Shown here piece after piece: positions 1 to 11,606 of a stretch of 64,000 bases of DNA. The translations under genes and the position numbers were made by a program. The DNA comes from Dirofilaria immitis (taxonomy: Eukaryota > Nematoda > Chromadorea > Rhabditida > Onchocercidae). The stretch is taken from NCBI GenBank assembly GCA_024305405.1, contig JAKNDB010000064.1:930001-994000 (forward strand). The letters run 5' to 3'. Numbering within the stretch: position 1 is the stretch's first letter; each line of letters starts with the position of its first letter. The notes under the pieces were generated by a model that saw only the letters and a program-made list of their open reading frames with translations, did not search any database and was not told the origin of the DNA.

Positions 1-2333
1 TTTATAAATGATAAATTCTAATACTTTTTATAAGTGATAAATTCTGATATTAATTTGTTAATTTCTTCTATACATTTTAATTTCATTAACGAGGTATATC
101 TGTTTTTCTTTTAATTAATGCTAAAATAATGAAAATGATAATGCATGGATAATGAATGATAAAATAATGAAAATGATAATGGATGGATAATGAATGATAA
201 TGGATGGATAATGCTTGTTGATTTCATTTATACATTTTAATTTCATTAGCGAAATATATTTGTTTTTCTTTTAATAAATAAATACTAAAATAATAAAAAT
301 AATAATGATAATGAATTGATAATGAATGATAAAATAATGAATGGTAATGAATGATAATTGATAAAATTTGATAAATGATAACGAATCATAAATAATCAAA
401 CGAATTATATGAATAAAATCAACATATGTTTAAATTATTAATAAATCAAAAGGAATCTATATATCAGTTAAAATAAAACTTTGATCAATCTTCAATATCA
501 ATAATTTAATTAATGGATAATTTAAAAAAATCAATAATTTATATTAATAGTTGATTTAAAATGCTGAAAAGATTGCTTTAAGCATGATAGTTAATCTTTA
601 CAATCAATACTATCTGTAAGTTTCAGGATATCTCGGTCTTTGCAAATTTCAATAATTATAAATTGCATAAAATTACTTATCAGAATATATCAAATCAAAA
701 ATTGAATAAATATATTAAAGTATTTATGTTCCAAAATATATTTATATCCTAGGTATGGTTAAATATAATTTCTCGAGAAAATTTTTTGTCATATATTATT
801 GTTAAATTTTATTAGCATGATTAATTAAGAAATTAATTAAACGTAATCTAGAAAAGTTGATTGAAATTCGAGAATTTGATTCATTCCGATTTAAAATAGC
901 GTAATTTTAATTTAATCCGAAAAAACTTCTAAATAATTTATTTTTTTATTTCTACATTTCGAATCAATATGTATCATTTTTTTTTGATCTCGAGATTTCT
1001 ACCGCTTATCTAATTTTATGAAAAAACGATAGCAATTATTTTTAACATTTACTGATAATACTAGCAGCTTGATAAAAAGTCGTGTAACTTGATAAAAAAA
1101 GAAATAAATTTTACTTAATTTTATGATAATGATAATTGTAGTGAGTTGATAAAAGTCGTGTGATATGATAAAAAAAAATAGATTTTACCTAAGTTTATGA
1201 TAAAATTATAGCAATTATTTTTAAAACTTACTGATAACTCTTGTGACTTGATAAAAGTCGGATAATTTGATAAAAAAATAAGATCATTTCCATATATTGA
1301 ATTTATTCATTATCAAATTTCCTTGTTATTATTAAATGATTGTTTGAAAATAAAAAAAAAACGATTATCTTAATGATAACAATAAGAAACAATAGTGATA
1401 AGAAAATTAACAGTTAGTTGATAATGTTAAATTTAATCAATAACAATATTTATTTTACAACAACAATAACAATAACAATTATTATTATACATTATTAAAA
1501 TTATACCCGTACTAGATAATATTCAAATAGAATAGATACTAATAATTGGTTATACCTGCTTTTTTTTCGATAACCTAAATTAAACTAAAATTGATAATCT
1601 GAATATTGATAACCTGAATTAAAAGTAAATTTTTATCATGCATTTCAATTATGGGCAAGTTGAATAATTCGTGCTGCTCGATTTTCGTTAGGAAAAAAAG
1701 AAGTTATTTTTGAAACTTATCAATAAATTTCAGCTTATTTTGATAAAAATCAAACTTAACATTTTTAAATTTAAATTAATTTTAATTTGATTTATAATAT
1801 AACAATGAATTTAATAGTAGGATTAAATTAGCAATTAGTTTTTATAAAATAATTTCAACTTATTATCTCTGACTGATAAGAATTGATAATAAAATAATTA
1901 ATTCCAATTATTAATTAATAATCGATGATAAATGAACATATGAAATTAATAATAATAATAACATATTAATACTAATAGTAGTTATCAATTATTATCAATG
2001 ATTATCTAACTGATAAGAATTGATAATAAAATATTTAATTTCAACTACTAATTAATAATCGATGATAAATGAACACATGAAATTAATAACAATAACATAT
2101 ATTAATACTAATAATAATTATCAATTATTATCAATGATGAACTTGTGTAAATGATAGATTAGACTTATTTATTTCATCTGATAATATTTTTCGTTGTTTT
2201 AAATAAAAATTTATTAAATAAAAGAAAATTTTGCTATACTTATTTATCATCTATGCATGTATGATATTAAGCTTATCATCATTGATACATTGTCAATTTT
2301 GTCCATCCAAACATATTAGCATTCAAATCGAGA
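1..2333. other. Repeat-rich AT DNA, no gene seen
   Basis: No coding exon is recognisable. The stretch is built from diverged tandem and direct repeats rich in GATAAT and TGATAA words. A block around 70-140 returns at about 225-310. A unit with the words TAGCAATTATTTTTAA and TTGATAAAAGTCG repeats across about 1010-1280. A unit of about 137 bp repeats across about 1870-2150. It lies 3' of the LON-1-type gene, so part of it may be that gene's 3' UTR. Confidence 0.7.
1870..2150. repeat. Two-copy ~137 bp tandem repeat
   Basis: The words ACTGATAAGAATTGATAATA and AATAATCGATGATAAATGAA occur in the same order in two adjacent copies about 137 bp apart, followed each time by AATTAATAA and ATTAATACTAATA tracts. 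The copies differ by small substitutions and indels. This is non-coding minisatellite-type DNA. Confidence 0.8.
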
Positions 2334-5300
2334 TCAGAATTGTTCGGTTGATAATGTTGGTGCAAAACAGAGACCTTGATAGCAAACTGGTGCATCTACT
2401 GGACAATTACTACATCGTGGCTTATCAACAGCCCATGTAAATGCTGGCATCTAAAGATAACAGCAATAAGTTTCCGACCAGACGATCTTAAAATGATGAT
2501 AATAATAATAATATAATTATCATTATTTTACTGATATTATATTTTTAAAATATTAGAAATGATAAAATTTAAATTTTCAACTTATCATTTTGCATATTTT
2601 AATAAAATTTCAACAAAATTTTCTTGGAAAATAAAAAAGAATTGAAATTGTACTGCAAAGAAGCCTTTGGGAGTAACATATACGGTATTTCCTTGAGGAT
2701 TATAATGACATACAAAAATATATCGATGGCCGCGATTTTTATACCCCAAATATCTCGACATTTTGCATAACCACAACCAACCAAATTAGTTTCCGACCAA
2801 ACGATCTTAAAAATGATGATAATAATAATAATTTAATCGAGATAAATGATAATTTAATTGGGACAAATTAATTTAATCGAAATAAAAAAAAACGATTTAT
2901 AATTGTGATAATAATTTAATCGAGATAAAAATTTAATCGGGATAAACACTTAATCGAGATAAAAATGATGATAATAATTTAATCGAGATGAAAATTTAAT
3001 CAGGATAAAAATGATGATAATAATTTAATCGAGATAAAAGAAAATGATTTATAATTAATATTTGTTATTATGAACTTTGATCAATTTAATTTTATTCACA
3101 GATTGATAATGTTAGATTAAAATGATATGATAAATGATAAAATCAATTTTTATAAAAATGATTAATTTAATTTTAAAGTAAGATTATGTTATTAATTATC
3201 GTTTTGAAGTTTTAAACTAGCCAATAAAATAGTATTAATATTATCATTATAGTTGTAAAAAATTATGCACTGATTTTTTTCTCTCCCATTTTATATGATA
3301 TTTATAAATACATCGAATTCAATGATATATATAATCATAATCACTTGCATAAAAAGTGATAAAATAATATAATCACAATACTTGTGGTTTTTTCTATGGC
3401 ATTATGATATAATCATAGTATAATATGATTCGAATATCATTCTGACAACCATGATTTCATGTCAATATGATAATGCAATATCATACTATATGATTAAAAT
3501 GATATATATAGTGTAATCATGATATATACCATGTTATTTATAAGTACTCTGATTTGGTGATATATATAATCGTAATCACTGCATAGAAAGTGATAAAATA
3601 ATATAATCACAATACTTATGGTTTTTTCCACGATATTATGATATAATCATAGCATAATATGATTAGAATGATATATATGGTGCAAACATAATATATATCA
3701 TGGTATATGATCGAATGATATGATTTTGTATCATATTGCCATCATAATCAATCTTTCATGTAATGGTAATATGATTGGAATGATACAATCACAACCATAT
3801 TATCATTATTAATCATGATAGCATAGCATACGATCAAAATATAATCGTATTCATATGATCATTATTAATTACGACAATGATAAATAATGATAATGTTGAA
3901 TGAAATATAAATAAATACTTGAACATAATGTCCACAACAATGTTTATAAGCATGTTTACAATTACATCGTAAATCGTATACTTCATTAAACCATCGTGAT
4001 ACTGCTTCCGTATAGTTAGAATATGGTGCTGCCCAAATATTTTCACCAATATTTATTCGATCTTTACTATGTCTATAATTAAATACTAATATTTATTAAT
4101 AAATTTGAAATTAAATAAATAAACTTTTAAATGTAATTTTTTTTTTGATTACAAATATAAAATATAAATGTAAATATTTTAAATTGTCGTATGCTTTTTT
4201 TTGTTCAAAATTCGACAATAACAATTGATTTTTTATTTTCAATTTTTTAAATCTTAGATTTTTGATAATTAATTAATTAATTATTCAATTAATTGATTAA
4301 TTTAGCAAAAAAAATTTTCATAAATAAACAGTATGAGAATTTATAATTTTGTAAAATTTCATTAAACGAAATATCAGATGAACATTTTACACAATTCTTT
4401 AACAAATTATAATCCAATCATTAATCATTATAAATAATCATCTGCAATCAATCATGATTTTGACCTTACCGAAAATCGCATCTATTTGCGTGTCGTTGCG
4501 CGCTTATCGCTAAATCGTCTGACCAATACATTAGTAGCATATCGGTTGCTGGTACCTGACAGGTGGTAAAATCAAAATTTATTATATTTTTTATCACTAA
4601 TTTTACATTTGCCTAATTCAATTTGTTTTCCAGAATACGTGCATTTACGTGTATAATCCTTGCTTACGCTAGTATTGACGTAAATACTTACGTCAAACAT
4701 ATTTCATCGATTTGTACGATCATCATTTAGTTATCGTTTATAAATCTTAACAATACTTTGTACTAAAAATTCCAAAATAAAACTTTCAACTTTTCTTTTT
4801 ATTGCAGAATTTTTAACCTTTACATTGCAAACTTTGGGCTACTTTTTTTCCACCTAACCTTTAACCTTTTCATTTATAAAGTGATACAGTCAACAAAAGC
4901 ATACAATTCGTCGAAGTCGATTATGTTCGTTAACTATCACTTCTTTCATATGTTCATTTAATGGTTTAGAATAAATTAGCATATTTGAATATGAATTTAT
5001 TGATAAATGATTATATAATGCTAAACGTTTTTCACGTACGCGTATTTGTTGGCCTAAAAAAACAAAAGAATTTTATAATTAAAACAAACATTTTTAGTTT
5101 ATAATTTAATTCTATTTTAGCATAATTTATTATTAATAATTAATTTTTGAACAAAAAATTTACATAAATTAAAATTTAAAAAAAAATCTTTACCGTAATC
5201 AATAATTAATAGGTAATACTTACCAAGTATACGGTAATTTGGTTCAGCATCAGAAATTACTGCTTCATTAATCATATTAAAATTTTCAGTATTTGTTGGC

Positions 5301-5344
5301 GTAAAATATAAATAGATAGTCGTAAGGAATAACAAATATTTCAT
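2334..5344 (-). CDS. lon-1: LON-1-type secreted CAP-domain protein (6 exons)
   Basis: Exons on the minus strand are 5224-5344, 4905-5053, 4470-4555, 3919-4072, 2654-2805 and 2334-2450. They give about 259 residues once one A is added to the run at 2736-2740. The first ~19 residues form a hydrophobic signal peptide. Residues ~80-220 are a CAP (SCP/TAPS, CRISP-like) domain: EHNRLRR, then MYWSDDLA and AQRHANRCDF, GENIWAAP, CCGHYVQ|IVW across an intron, and FVCHYNPQGN. A short Cys-rich tail (CSNCP, CYQGLC) ends at TGA 2334-2336. The spacing and words match nematode LON-1, which in C. elegans controls body length downstream of BMP/SMA signalling. The function here is inferred from family membership. 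The raw sequence is out of frame between WGIK and NRGH. The start is chosen because an AG acceptor lies 13 bases upstream. Confidence 0.9.
2464..2834 (-). repeat. Duplicated acceptor and 5' edge of lon-1 exon 5
   Basis: A segment of about 45 bp at 2788-2834 holds the intron end and first codons of lon-1 exon 5. It is repeated at about 2468-2512 inside the next intron. Both copies carry AGTTTCCGACCA, CGATCTTAAA and ATGATGATAATAATAATAAT. The intronic copy would encode IVWSET and then runs into a stop, so it is a pseudo-exon fragment. It still keeps an AG acceptor. Confidence 0.8.
2825..3050. repeat. Minisatellite of TTTAATCGAGATAAA units in lon-1 intron 4
   Basis: The word TTTAATCGAGATAAA and close variants recur at irregular short spacing, often separated by ATGATGATAATAA. 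It lies in the intron between lon-1 exons 4 and 5. Confidence 0.8.
3319..3669. repeat. Pair of ~115 bp direct repeats in lon-1 intron 4
   Basis: Bases 3319-3436 and 3556-3669 are two diverged copies sharing AGTGATAAAATAATATAATC, CACAATACTT, GGTTTTTTC and ATTATGATATAATCATAG. Further TATATATA and ATGATATGATT fragments continue to about 3800. Nothing coding is seen. Confidence 0.8.
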
Positions 5345-5356
5345 TACAGTATAGTT

Positions 5357-5360
5357 GCTA
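5357..5360 (-). promoter_or_regulatory. Candidate trans-splice acceptor for lon-1
   Basis: On the minus strand CTTACTTTAG ends 13 bases before the ATG at 5344. There is no coding sequence before it. This is the expected position of a spliced-leader acceptor in nematodes. It is an inference, since no transcript can be seen. Confidence 0.5.
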
Positions 5361-6410
5361 AAGTAAGAAAGAATACTTTTAAGTAAATGAATTAAAATAG
5401 GTAAAATAATAAGGTGAAATTCAAACTCAATACTTTTAATTAAAGGTAAAATTTTGATTGGATTTTAGGTAAATTAATTAAAATAGGTAAAATTTAAATT
5501 GAATAATTTTAAGTAAGTGAATTAAAATAGGTAAAATAATAAGGTAAAAATTATTATGTAAAAATTTAAATTATCATCAAAGGAAAGAAACTTTTTATTT
5601 AACAATAATTGATGGAAATACTTTTGAAATTTTAAAAATTTGATCGATCGTTGATTAGAAATTTGATTTTTCATTCGTATTATTGCAATATACCTGTAAT
5701 TAATTAATTACAGATTATCGATTCAAATTAAATACGCTGAAATATTTAAATTTGAACATTTCGCTTAATTAATAATTAAAAAGAAAAAGACTTTCAAATT
5801 TTATAATTTTAAAATATTCCTATTATGATAAAAGAAAAATGATAACGAATGATTAATATAATATTTGTATTGATAAAATATGAATTGATTAATGGATTAT
5901 TATTTATTTCAATTTATTTTTTTCGATTTTTAAATATTTCATTTTTTCGATATTTAAATTTTTATTTTTGAAATTTAAATTTTTCACAATTATAAAATGT
6001 ATGATCATTTTTTGTTTGCAATATTTTCATTGTATTTATTCATTTATCAGTTATCGTTTGGTCAATTATTAACTTATTTCAATTTATAAAATATATATCT
6101 AAAATATGCGAAATAAGTTATGGTTTATTATCAGGAAATTTTTGTAATAATTAGAAATATTTGATAATATTCTGAAAAAAAAACGGATATAATTAAGAAG
6201 CAAAATAATAATTATGATTATTATTAAATATATTATTTAGTAATTAATTTAAATATATAATTAAAATATATCGAAAAGATAATTTTTATATTTCTATTAA
6301 GTAATGTATTTTTAAATAAAACTTTAATTAGGAAACGTTAACGAATTTTGATTAATTTTTTTAAATTATATTTTTTATTTGATACATTTCCTGAAACATT
6401 CAAATTGCTT

Positions 6411-6783
6411 ACTCGTTTTCTTAATATTAATATTAATATTATAAATATTTGATATATATATTAATTTCTTATTTTGAATTTTAATCATAATAATGGATAT
6501 AGTAAGTTTTCTTAATATTGATATTAATATTATAAATATTTGAAATGTATACATTAATTTCTTATTTTGAATTTTAATCATAATAATGGATATAGTAAGT
6601 TTTCTTAATATTAATATTAATATTATAAATATTTGATATATATATATTAATTTCTTATTTTGAATTTTAATCATAATAATGGATATAGTAAGTTTTCTTA
6701 ATATTGATATTAATATTATAAATATTTGAAATATATATATTAATTTCTTATTTTGAATTTTAATCATAATAATGGATATAGTA
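6411..6783. repeat. Four-copy ~92 bp tandem repeat
   Basis: The phrase GTTTTCTTAATATT starts copies near 6415, 6506, 6599 and 6692. Each copy continues with TATAAATATTTGA, TTTCTTATTTTGAATTTTAA and TCATAATAATGGATATAGTA. On the minus strand an open frame of 130 codons crosses it as repeating MIKIQNKKL units. The frame exists only because the unit lengths happen to stay open. Confidence 0.85.
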
Positions 6784-7550
6784 GTAGCTAATAAATTATT
6801 TTGAATAATGATAAATTATTACATTTAGACAAATAGATATGGTAATATTACTTAATAATCCCATTTTAATAAAATGATATGATTAAATTGATATGCATAA
6901 ATGATATGCTTATCATTCATTACAAAGAAAAAACGAAGAAAAAATATAATAAATTTAAACTTAGAAACCAACGCATACCGTATTTTCTTGCTTTAACTCT
7001 GAAGAAAATACGGTATTTTGTTTAGGTCTGAAATTTTTATACAATTTATTTAATTATTTTTAAATCATTTCCATATTTTTGTTCATCATTCTCCTTACTC
7101 ATTTTTTTCTCCATATTACTGTAGATATACAGTGAAAAATTATAAATTGAAAAAAAATTTTCCTTTTTATCCGATATTAATTATATTTTTAATTAATAAG
7201 TATTAATTAAAAAAAGGTATAATATTTGAAAGCAATTTTAAAATAAATTAAGCAAATAATATTTTTATTCTAATTATTACAATTTAATTCGAATTATTTA
7301 ATTTCATTTCAATGTATTAAAATTTTTAGGTATAAAATATAATATCGTATTTAAGTAAATAAATAAAGCGATAAGTTTTTATGCTTATTAATTCATTCAT
7401 TAATTGTTTATTGAGCATATTTTATTTACTTTATTAAATTTGTTTGTTTGTTTACTGCCTTTTTCTGCTTATGCACACCTCATTTTTATCTTTTCTTTAA
7501 TCTTTTGTTTGCTCATTTATTTACTTTGCCATATTATTGTCTTTACTATT

Positions 7551-7968
<418 letters not shown>

Positions 7969-8614
7969 ATTTATGATGTTGTAATGAAGAATATTTAAAA
8001 TTAATCTCAAAAAAATCGATAAAAAATGGAAATCAAAAATTAAAGAAAGTAAAAACAAATTGTTTAATTTGTTTTTTTTCAACTAAAATATCCGATTAAT
8101 CTAATCAAACGATCCTTTAAATTTGTCATTTTGTAATATTTTTTTTTATTATTAAACTTTTTTCTTTAAAATTTTAAAATTAAAAATTTACGAAAAATTC
8201 TTTTTATTAATTAATTAATAAAAAAAGTATAAAATAATAAGAAAGCGATAATTTAACAAATGCATAAATTTCATAGAAATTTTATAATTTTCTTTCTAAA
8301 ATATTAATTAATTAATTAATAGATGTTAAATAGAGATTTTGGTGAATTTTAGTCGTATTGATAACTATAATGAATGAATAATATATTATAAAAATAGTGA
8401 TAATAATACTAATAATAGTAATCATAATTAGTAAGATAATATTAAATTTAACAAATTAGTAACAATAGTAAAATTAATAATAATAATAATAATAATCGTT
8501 ATAAAAATACTCATGATTATTTTATATCATCATATCTTAAAATAAAATTCATTGTTTATTTCGTTGCTATTTAAATTTTAAATTAAAACTCTTAAACAAC
8601 AATAATAGAATCAC

Positions 8615-8790
8615 ACAATTAACGTTTGCGTAAAACACGTGTAAACATACCCGTAAATCGCTGTTGTTATTTGTCGCCGTCTTATCGTCTACTAACCAAT
8701 TTTAAAATCGTTTGTAATTTATCACATGTAATCAAAAATTAACGCAACCAAAAACATCAACTCCGCCCGCCTTTTTTCTTCAAATTATTT
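8615..8790. promoter_or_regulatory. GC-richer island with E-box and forkhead-type words
   Basis: This stretch is visibly less AT-rich than its surroundings and has no long open frame. CACGTG at 8637-8642 overlaps GTAAACA at 8641-8647, which is the consensus of FOXO/DAF-16 sites. CTTATC follows further on. It lies 3.3 kb upstream of lon-1. A regulatory role is only a guess from base composition and motifs. Confidence 0.3.
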
Positions 8791-9412
8791 ACACATATAG
8801 TATTTGAGTAAATAATTTCCGTTTTTAAGTAATTAATTCCTTTCTTTTTTCTCCCGTTATCAAATAATTTCTTTCTTTTTTTCATTTTCTTATTTTAATT
8901 CAAATGAAAGAAAAAAATGTTTAACATTTTGATAAAATTGAAAATATAAAAATATAATCAAAAATTTAAAAACATGAAATTAAATTTTAATTTAAATAAT
9001 AAAATTAATTTAAGTATTCATTAAATTTAGAATAAAATGAAAAAAATAATTAATTGAAATGTAAAAATTTTGAAAAATTTTTTCTAACAATTCTTTTAGT
9101 AAATGTAATAATTAAATAATTAATTTTATTTATAATAAATTTCTTCCATACATGATATAATGATGATATATGATAATGATAATACACTTAGCTTAGGCTA
9201 AATTGATAAACATATATGTCGAAAAGTTGAATATTACAATATTACTTAATGTTAAATTAAATATTAGAATTGAAATAAAAATTTGAAATCGAATTTTTTT
9301 AGAATATTACTACCTTACAATTTTCTTAATCTTTTTTCATTTAACATTTATTTCAATTTAATGAAATTATTACAATTTTATCACTTTCTTTTCATAAATC
9401 AGCATTTTCAAA

Positions 9413-9810
9413 AGCTTATCACCAATCAAATTTAGTGATATCCATATATATCAGTAAAAATCCTGATATTGTACTCTCTTTGATGAGAGGAATATGGATA
9501 TTCAATCATGTAGAGATACAGTGCTTACATCTGCATCAATTATGCAAGCTTATCACTAATCAATTTTAATGATTACATGATGTTTGCATCTGCATGAATT
9601 ATTGAAGTTTATCACTAATCAACTGCTTATACTAGTCAAATGTAATGATTACATAATGCATCGACATAAATTATACAAACTTATCACCAATCAATCTCGA
9701 TGATTAAAAGTGTTTGCACTTGCATGAATTATGCAAAGTTTATTACTAAATTGTTAAAAAGAATTTTCAATACATAAACATATTATATGATTTATTACTA
9801 ATCAGTCTTG
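9413..9810. repeat. Degenerate ~60 bp tandem repeats
   Basis: The words CTTATCACTAATCAA, AATGATTACAT, TTTGCATCTGCATGAATTA recur with substitutions about every 60-70 bp, with copies near 9413, 9547, 9606, 9678, 9737 and 9790. Non-coding. Confidence 0.75.
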
Positions 9811-11507
9811 ATGATTATATATATATAAATAAAAATTTATGATCCAAAATAATTTTATCAAAAAGGCTCATTCGTCTGATGATAACAATTTTTTGCCATT
9901 TCATATATGTATATGTATTCTTATGGTATTGAATTTCAATATTTAATATCAAAAATTTTAATTTTAAAATTTGAACAATGAAAAACGATAGTTTTATAAA
10001 ATTAAAATTATCATCCAATTCATTTTTCACAAAATGAAATTTTCACTAATCAATTTATTAATTAGTTTTGTAAAAAATATTTTGCTATTTATTTTTATAA
10101 AAATTATCTTTTTCATTGTTCAATATTTAGCAATTTATATATTGTTATTATCAAAAATCCGAATTTTTTGTTATTCAATTCTTTTTTCTTTTGCAGAAAG
10201 AAAAAATGAAGATTGTAGGAATGAATAGGTAAAATGATGATGATAACAACAATATATATATATCATCATCATCATATTACAACGAACAAATGAAATATGT
10301 GTTCTAATTTTTATAGTAAAATATTTTAATTATTTTTCTCTTTTTCTTTTCTCTTTCTTTTTATACATTTTTTTTTTTTTTGGTAAAAATGAACAAGGAG
10401 ACATGATGACGACTTCTTGAACAAAATTTTTCTTCGATCATATCACATATCACAGCATTTTCGGGTTTTCTTTAAAAATTGAATTCATTATATGTCATAT
10501 TCATTACAATCTTTTCTTTTAATTTCTACCTGTCATTTGTTTATCAATCGAATAAATAAATGACAGGTATTCCAATACTTCTACCATTTCCGGTGTCTTT
10601 TAATCTCTTCTTCTCCACTAGTTTCATTAATTTGTCGATTAAATGAAATAGCAAAAATGTGAAAAAATTTGAAAAATTTTTTCATTCACCTTCTCACTCT
10701 CTTTCCATCCATTTTCGTTTATCATATCAACAAGTTGATATCAAATTTAGAATTTTAATTTCAACAAATGAAATTTGATAATAGTTAAATTTGGCGAAAA
10801 CTTAAAATTAAAAGCATGAAATTTAGATTAAACTACGAATATGTGATACAAATTTGATAATAATGATAAAATTTGTCATTAATTTAGCATCAATAGATAA
10901 AAACTGGATGATACGACATTAAAATTAACAAATATTAATCGAAAATTTCATAATGAATGTTTAAAATTAAATGAAATTGAATATTTCATATAAATTAGCT
11001 ACATTAGCTATTTTAAAAATTAGTGATTACAATATGGTTGAAGAAATCGTCTTAAAACGATCGAATTATTTGATAAATTTCAGACCGTTATCAGATTCAT
11101 ACTTTCGTATAGTAAATGATGTCACCAATCTTTAAATAATTTTTAGCAACTATTATAATTGTTTCTAAAGTATTTGTGATAAACGGCAAAAAAGCAGTTT
11201 GCTTTAATTTTTATCGTTCGCAAACAAATCAACAATGTTCATCTTTTTTCCAAAAGAGATAAAAGAAAAACATACATGTATGTAATTGACATATTCGTTT
11301 ATCAGCTAGCAATACTGTATCAATCTCGATATTTCTTGAGATTTCACCAAAACTTACAATTCACTATCGTGAGGGTCAATAGCACGATACATGTCTGAAG
11401 AAGAGGACTTAAACAATGAGAAATATTGAGAGAATTATGAGGAGAATTGAGCCAAGCTCGTTGCCATGAACAAAATACTTTCAAATAAAGCAAACAAAAG
11501 ATTAACA

Positions 11508-11513
11508 TTTATT
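11508..11513 (-). terminator. Poly(A) signal of abcf-2
   Basis: AATAAA on the minus strand (TTTATT as given), about 95 bases after the abcf-2 stop codon. This is a suitable distance for a short nematode 3' UTR. Confidence 0.55.
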
Positions 11514-11606
11514 CCATTAATGATAAATGTCACTGTTAATCTTTTCAATACAACAAATCCTAGTTAGTGCTATCACGAACTGGTAAAGCAATTAGGATAA
11601 AAAATA

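Noticed and set aside
6375..6767. 130-codon frame with four MIKIQNKKL-like repeats
   Set aside because: It is the translation of a ~92 bp tandem DNA repeat of low complexity. There is no start context or family match.
9413..9810. CRISPR-like array
   Set aside because: Repeats are diverged, lack uniform spacers, and the genome is a eukaryote's.
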